64,000 nucleotides of DNA from Porphyrobacter sp. AAP82. Its GTDB lineage: Bacteria; Pseudomonadota; Alphaproteobacteria; Sphingomonadales; Sphingomonadaceae. The position numbers were made by a program, and so were the translations under genes. The notes beneath the pieces are model-generated. The model was not told the origin of the DNA, did not search any database, and saw only the letters and a program-made list of their open reading frames with translations. Below, in pieces: positions 59,852 through 64,000 of the stretch (its first letter is position 1; every line of letters starts with the position of its first letter). The stretch lies in the NCBI RefSeq assembly GCF_000331285.1, contig NZ_ANFX01000029.1, positions 35,559 through 99,558 of the forward strand, given 5' to 3'.

Positions 59852-60685
59852 ATTTTCGAGGATCCTTCAGGACTGGCACTGGAACAGCCGCAGGGCCTCG
59901 CTCGCTGGCTGGCGGGCTTGCGCGACATGTCGCGGCGGCGCAAGCTGGCGAGCCTTGCCATCGCGCTCGCGATCGAGGGGCTGCTGATCCTCCTGCTGCT
60001 GACGCTCGGTGCCAACCTGGTGGGCGAGAAGGACGCCAAGGAGGCGATCACCACCTTCAAGGCGCAGGAATTCGCCGCCCCGCCCGCACCAGAGGCCGAG
60101 GCCGAGCCCGAACAATCCGCCCCCGCCGACGCGCCCGAAACCCCGCAAGTGCCCCAGCCCGTGCCGATGTCGCCGATCAAGCCCTCGCCGCTGGTGCTGC
60201 GCTCCGAGCCCGCCCCGCCGCCGCCGCCGCCCGCGCCGCCCGCAGCGCAGCCCTCCCCTCAACCGAGCGCGCGCCCCTCGCCCAAGATCGGCGCGCGGAT
60301 CCGGCCAAACGCGGGCTACGGCCCGGTCGACAGCGGCAATCCACGCACCGTGGGCGATTCAGAAAGGGTCGGCACCATGGCGAACGGCGAGCCGCTCTAC
60401 GCCGCGCGCTGGTACCGCGAGCCGACCGACCAGGAGCTCGCCGGCTACCTCTCGACCGCCAATGCCCCGGGCTATGCGCTGATCGCCTGCCGCGTGGTGC
60501 AGGGCTATTATGTCGAGGACTGCCAGTTCCTCGCCGAAGGCCCGCAAGGCTCGATGATCGGCCGTGCGGTGATGGCGGCAGCGTGGCAGTTCCGCGTGCG
60601 GCCTGCGCGGATCGGGGGCGCGGAGCAGTTCGGCACCTGGGTGCGGATCCGCATTGACTACACGGTGCGGCGGGCCAAGCCCTAA
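59852..60685 (+). CDS. TonB-like periplasm-spanning protein
   Basis: The protein has one N-terminal transmembrane helix (LASLAIALAIEGLLILLLLTLG), a Pro/Glu-rich spacer and a C-terminal part with QELAGYLSTANAPGYALIACRVVQGYYVEDCQF and FRVRPARIGG, like TonB C-terminal domains that contact outer-membrane receptors. An ATG at 59927 or a TTG at 59918 gives about 250 residues. However, the frame upstream is protein-like (IFEDPSGLALEQPQGLARWL) and an ATT at 59852 has AAAGG 10 bases ahead of it, so the start is uncertain. No exbB/exbD genes are nearby. Confidence 0.75.
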   Translation: MFEDPSGLALEQPQGLARWLAGLRDMSRRRKLASLAIALAIEGLLILLLLTLGANLVGEKDAKEAITTFKAQEFAAPPAPEAEAEPEQSAPADAPETPQVPQPVPMSPIKPSPLVLRSEPAPPPPPPAPPAAQPSPQPSARPSPKIGARIRPNAGYGPVDSGNPRTVGDSERVGTMANGEPLYAARWYREPTDQELAGYLSTANAPGYALIACRVVQGYYVEDCQFLAEGPQGSMIGRAVMAAAWQFRVRPARIGGAEQFGTWVRIRIDYTVRRAKP

Positions 60686-62508
60686 CCGCTCGGGTGTTCC
60701 CTGACGACCGCGAGGAAATCCGGCCCCCAGGTCTCAAGCTTCTTCGCGCCCACGCCGGGAATGGTGCCGAGTTCCGCCAAGGTCTCGGGGCATTGCAACG
60801 CCATGTCGCGCAGCACCGAATCATGGAAGATGACGTAAGCGGGCAGGCCATGCTCGGATGCGAGTGCCTTCCTCTTGGCGCGCAACGCTTCGAACAGCGG
60901 GTTGCCGACCGGGTTGGGTGCGCCCTCTGCGCCGCTGCGCGCGCGGCGGCGTTCGTCGCGACTGCGGCGCTGGCGCTTGGGGGGCGGCTCGGCGATGGTC
61001 ACCCCGGCCTCGCCTTTCAAGACGGGCCGCGCCTCGGGGCCCAGCGCAAGGCCGCCGTGTTCGGTCGCGGTCAGCATCCCGCGGGCCACCAGCGCGCGGG
61101 CGAGCGGGCGGATCAGCGGGGCCTCCGACGCGCCGACGATCCCGAACACCGAAAGCCCGTCATGCCCGCGGCTGGCGATGCGCTCGTCGCTCTGCCCGGT
61201 CAGCACCTTTTCGATATGGCCGATCCCGAAGCTCTGGCCGGTGCGGTAGACCGCGGACAGGAGCTTGCGGGCAAGCTCGCTGGCGTCGATCACCTTGGGC
61301 GCTTCGAGACAATTGTCGCAATTGCCGCATTGCGGCGCCGGGTCTTCGCCGAAATGCCTGAGCAAGATCGCGCGGCGGCAGGAGGGCGCCTCGACCAGCG
61401 CGGCGAGCGCGTTGAGGCGCGCGTTTTCGGCAGGCAGGCGCTCGGGTTCGACCTCGCCCAGCCATTGCCGCGCGCGGGCGAAGTCAGAGACGCCCCAGAA
61501 CAGATGCGCCTCCGAAGGGTCGCCGTCGCGGCCCGCGCGGCCCGTCTCCTGATAATAGGCCTCGATCGACTTGGGCAGCCCGGCATGGATCACGAAGCGC
61601 ACATCGGGCTTGTCGATCCCCATCCCGAAGGCGATCGTGGCGACCATCACCATGCTTTCGGACGCGACGAATTCGGCCTGCACCCGGGCGCGGCGGTCGG
61701 GCTCGAGCCCCGCGTGATAGAACCCCGCCTCGCGTCCGGCGCGGGTGATCGCGGCGGCGAGGTCTTCGGCCTGCTTGCGGCTGGGGGCGTAGACGATCCC
61801 TGCCCCGTCGAGCCGCTGGAGCAATTCGGTGATCTGGCGCGGACCATTGTCGCGCGGGGTGATGGCGTAGCGGATGTTCGGGCGGTCGAACCCCGCGACG
61901 ATCAGGCCCGCTTGCGGAATGCCGAGCTGCACCAGAATGTCGGCGCGCGTCGCCCGGTCGGCGGTGGCGGTGAGCGCCAAGCGCGGCACATCCGGGAAGC
62001 GGTCGAGCACCGGGCGCAGCATCCGGTAATCGGGGCGGAAATCATGCCCCCATTCGGAGACGCAATGCGCCTCGTCGATGGCGAACAGAGAAACGGGCGC
62101 GCGGTCGAGCAGGCTCTGGAACCCCGGCGTCGAGGCGCGTTCGGGAGCGACATAAAGAAGGTCGAGCGCGCCATTGCGGAAGGCCTCGGCGGTGGCGGCG
62201 TTGTCGCTATCGGCCGAGGTCATCGAAGCGGCGCGGATACCGGCGGCGCGCGCCGAGCGGATCTGGTCGTGCATCAGCGCGATCAGCGGCGAAATGACGA
62301 TGGCGGTGCCGGGCCGCGCGAGCGCGGGAATCTGATAGCACAGGCTCTTGCCCGCTCCGGTGGGCATCAGCGCAAGGGTATGCGCGCCTGCCATCACGCG
62401 CCCGATCACCGCCTCCTGCTGCCCGCGGAAGGCGGGGTAGCCGAAGGTGCGGTGGAGGATTTCGTGACATTCGGGAGGAAGCGGGGCGGGGGGCACGGGC
62501 GCGCTCAT
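60682..62508 (-). CDS. recQ: ATP-dependent DNA helicase RecQ
   Basis: The 608-residue helicase has Walker A in MPTGAGKSLCYQIPAL at about residues 48-63, DEAHCVSEWGHDFRP with the aromatic-rich loop at about 144-158, GRAGRDG at about 328, the RecQ zinc-binding Cys (SCRRAILLRHFGE, then CGNCDNC), a winged helix and a C-terminal HRDC domain (VLRDMALQCPETLAEL). It unwinds DNA in recombination repair. It is convergent with the TonB-like gene and overlaps it by 4 bases. Confidence 0.95.
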   Translation of the reverse strand: MSAPVPPAPLPPECHEILHRTFGYPAFRGQQEAVIGRVMAGAHTLALMPTGAGKSLCYQIPALARPGTAIVISPLIALMHDQIRSARAAGIRAASMTSADSDNAATAEAFRNGALDLLYVAPERASTPGFQSLLDRAPVSLFAIDEAHCVSEWGHDFRPDYRMLRPVLDRFPDVPRLALTATADRATRADILVQLGIPQAGLIVAGFDRPNIRYAITPRDNGPRQITELLQRLDGAGIVYAPSRKQAEDLAAAITRAGREAGFYHAGLEPDRRARVQAEFVASESMVMVATIAFGMGIDKPDVRFVIHAGLPKSIEAYYQETGRAGRDGDPSEAHLFWGVSDFARARQWLGEVEPERLPAENARLNALAALVEAPSCRRAILLRHFGEDPAPQCGNCDNCLEAPKVIDASELARKLLSAVYRTGQSFGIGHIEKVLTGQSDERIASRGHDGLSVFGIVGASEAPLIRPLARALVARGMLTATEHGGLALGPEARPVLKGEAGVTIAEPPPKRQRRSRDERRRARSGAEGAPNPVGNPLFEALRAKRKALASEHGLPAYVIFHDSVLRDMALQCPETLAELGTIPGVGAKKLETWGPDFLAVVREHPSG

Positions 62509-62570
62509 GGCCGCGGCCCTAGCCGAAGGTTGGCGCCTTGGGCACCCGCAACGGGGCGCCTATCGACCGA

Positions 62571-63122
62571 TTAGCGCAAGCTCGCCTTCTTCGCCGCGAG
62601 ATCGACCACGTCGCCCTTGGCAAGGTCCGCAGCCCGCGTCGCGATGCTGCCGTCGGCGCGCTTGCCGAGGTCGGCGGGGCGCACCATCCACAGGTCCTGC
62701 GGGCCGAGAATGCGGCCGTCATGCGCGAGGATCGAGACCGGGCCGATCGCCAGCCGGTCACGCTCGTCGACCAGCACCGGGTCCTCGACGACCCGCTCGG
62801 ACCCGTATTTCTGCCCCCACTGGCGCAGCGCGACCATCGCCGGGAGCAGGTCGAAGCCCTTTTCGGTGAGGCGATATTCGATCTTGCGGCGATCATCCGC
62901 GCACGGCTCGCGCTTCAGGATGCCGTGCTCGACCAGCTTGGCAAGGCGGTTCGAAAGGATGTTGCGGGCGATGCCGAGCTCGCTCAGGAACTCCTCGAAG
63001 TGCTTGAGACCATTGAAGCTTGCGCGCAGGATCATGAACGACCAGCGTTCGCCCATCACCTCCAGCGCCTGCGGCAATCCGCATTCGATCAGCTCGCGCA
63101 GCGGTTCTCTCACATCACCCAT
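62571..63122 (-). CDS. HxlR family transcriptional regulator
   Basis: The 183-residue protein has a HxlR/MarR-type winged helix: ALEVMGERWSFMILRASFNG (wing start), ILSNRLAKLVEHGILKREP and YRLTEKGFDLLP. The C-terminal region has WMVRPADLGKRADGS. Such regulators respond to redox or aldehyde signals or small aromatics. It is divergent from the CC_3452-like gene, and a perfect AGTTGCAACT palindrome lies in the shared spacer. Confidence 0.88.
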   Translation of the reverse strand: MGDVREPLRELIECGLPQALEVMGERWSFMILRASFNGLKHFEEFLSELGIARNILSNRLAKLVEHGILKREPCADDRRKIEYRLTEKGFDLLPAMVALRQWGQKYGSERVVEDPVLVDERDRLAIGPVSILAHDGRILGPQDLWMVRPADLGKRADGSIATRAADLAKGDVVDLAAKKASLR

Positions 63123-63214
63123 AGGTTGCCTGTTCCTTGCCCTTCCGGGGGCCCATGCCCTTTCGGAAGGTGTGTAACCGATTTTACGCGGCTCTCAAAA
63201 AAAATTCAGTTTTC

Positions 63215-63224
63215 AGTTGCAACT
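63215..63224. promoter_or_regulatory. Candidate HxlR operator
   Basis: AGTTGCAACT is a perfect 10-base palindrome in the 225-base divergent spacer, with related GTTGC-type sequence near 63275-63287. It could be the HxlR site for both flanking genes; this is inference from position. Confidence 0.4.
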
Positions 63225-63347
63225 CACAACCTAGTCACATAGGTAGCGGATAGCAACTGGTTTCGAATCGAAATGTTGCGTTGCAAAATACGGTGACTGA
63301 GACCATGGGGCACGAGCCCCGAAAAACAAAAGGCAAAGGATACCCCG

Positions 63348-63692
63348 ATGATCAAGACCCTCTCCCCCTCCGCCTCCGGCAAGCTCGCGATCCTGGCTTC
63401 GGCGCTGGTCTACACCGGTGCCAGCTTCGGCGTCGCCACCAGCAGCGCGCCGGTGAGCGCGGCCGGCACCGCCTATTACTCCGCCACCCTCGCCGCTCCG
63501 GCGTCCGAATCGCGCTTCGTTGCGGCCGGCGTTGCCTGGACCTGCGAAGGCACCACCTGCGTCGCGAACAAGGCGAGCGCGCGCCCCTTGCGCATCTGCC
63601 GCGGTCTGAGCCGCAAGTCGGGCGAGATCGCCAGCTTCAAGGTGCTCGGCCAGCCGCTCGAGGCCGAGGAACTGGCCAAGTGCAACGGCTGA
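63348..63692 (+). CDS. CC_3452-like secreted protein
   Basis: The 114-residue protein has a signal peptide-like N-terminus (KLAILASALVYTGASFG) and the CC_3452 pattern of alphaproteobacteria: YYSATLAAPASESRFVAAGVAWTCEGTTC and RPLRICRGLSRKSGEIASF, ending KCNG. Three Cys are present in the mature part plus the last near the end, suggesting disulfides. The function is unknown. It is divergent from the HxlR gene and is ended by a strong terminator. Confidence 0.85.
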   Translation: MIKTLSPSASGKLAILASALVYTGASFGVATSSAPVSAAGTAYYSATLAAPASESRFVAAGVAWTCEGTTCVANKASARPLRICRGLSRKSGEIASFKVLGQPLEAEELAKCNG

Positions 63693-63759
63693 GCCCCGCG
63701 CGCTGACGTAAGTCCCTCTCTGTCCGGACGTCCCCCTCTCTCCAGACCGGACGGAGCAA

Positions 63760-63797
63760 AAACCCCCGGCGCTCCCGGCGCCGGGGGTTTGTTTTTA
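63760..63797 (+). terminator. Rho-independent terminator
   Basis: Perfect 13-base arms AAACCCCCGGCGC (63760-63772) and GCGCCGGGGGTTT (63778-63790) are followed by GTTTTTA. It ends the CC_3452-like transcript. Confidence 0.93.
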
Positions 63798-64000
63798 TGT
63801 GTTGCGAACCCGCCTGCGCGGGTTCGTCCTCGGTGAATTCGTGTTTTCCGCATGCCATCCGGCGCGCGAAATCCTCGCTCACGCGATCTGAAGATCGCAT
63901 CGCTGCGGGCGCGCGTTCGCGCTCGCGGTCGCTGCGCGACCGTTTCTAGCGTTTCGCTCGCCCCCTCCGGGCGAGCGTCCTCGGTGCTGTTCCTCCGCTG
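63798..64000. repeat. Palindrome-rich sequence at window edge
   Basis: No gene is visible. GC-rich hairpins occur in series: GCGATCT/AGATCGC (63881-63897), GGTCGC/GCGACC (63928-63941) and CGCTCGCCC/GGGCGAGCG (63956-63978). The final bases (CCTCGGTGCTGTTCCTCCGCTG) resemble sequence near 35,330. It looks like a dispersed repeat that continues past the edge. Confidence 0.5.

Noticed and set aside
1-64000. CRISPR arrays, prophages, toxin-antitoxin or restriction systems
   Set aside because: No regularly spaced direct repeats, Cas or phage genes, or defence gene pairs were seen in the window.

Overview
The window is GC-rich, gene-dense alphaproteobacterial chromosome, most likely from the order Sphingomonadales and probably an Erythrobacteraceae member (Erythrobacter/Porphyrobacter type). 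The pointers are the COQ9, UbiB and UbiE ubiquinone proteins, DUF1134, a CC_3452-type protein, the block dut-coaBC-(membrane protein)-ubiB-ubiE // mutM-rpsT-dnaA, the cluster rpmH-rnpA-yidD-yidC-engB, and palindromic intergenic repeats like those seen in sphingomonad genomes. Assignment to a genus is inference. There is no rRNA operon, CRISPR array, intact prophage or complete insertion sequence; one tRNA-Ser(GCU) is present.

Layout. 1-5.5 kb: partial COQ9, ankyrin protein, SCO copper chaperone, cysteine-cluster protein, SprT-like protease, and riboflavin genes ribD-ribE. 5.5-9.5 kb: a secreted propeller-like protein, an aromatic aminotransferase with a GNAT partner, and a DUF1134 protein. 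9.7-16.3 kb is an accessory-looking stretch: tRNA-Ser, a recombinase-associated small gene, an outer-membrane porin, an ECF sigma factor, small envelope and stress proteins, and a deletion scar where two truncated genes meet. 16.2-20.3 kb: a TetR gene with palindromic operators, divergent from an extradiol dioxygenase / FAH hydrolase / aromatic hydroxylase operon (aromatic ring cleavage). 20.3-27 kb: Smr protein, mltA, a Tim44-like protein, secB, murJ, trpS and a DUF4136 lipoprotein.

27-38 kb holds the replication and ubiquinone core: hydrolase, lipoprotein, dut, coaBC with a very long linker, membrane protein, ubiB, ubiE, then divergently mutM, rpsT and dnaA, with a repeat-rich spacer after dnaA. 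38-50 kb is housekeeping: E1-like enzyme, sirtuin, dapB, M48 protease, nth, a frameshifted GFA-family gene, a dicarboxylate symporter, dapE, a LysE exporter, an S1/P1 nuclease and a GST. 50.2-53.2 kb: two secreted DUF11-type surface proteins behind a cluster of GCTAAC motifs, and an LprI-like lipoprotein. 53.3-56.8 kb: engB-yidC-yidD-rnpA-rpmH. 56.8-64 kb: a ClpP/COG3904-like periplasmic protein, a decayed comM, a 268-bp palindromic element, a TonB-like protein, recQ, an HxlR regulator and a CC_3452-like secreted protein.

The most notable observations are signs of recent genome change: the deletion scar near 15,970; comM with both a frameshift and a Walker B Glu-to-Lys change; a 5-bp tandem expansion that frameshifts the GFA-family gene; and several perfect palindromic elements (31-bp arms at 34,377, 24-bp terminal inverted repeats at 59,529, nested palindromes at 3,155), one repeat family having entered the smr reading frame. 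I did not find a clear defence or other wholly new multi-gene system. The DUF11 pair with its motif-rich promoter is the least understood module.
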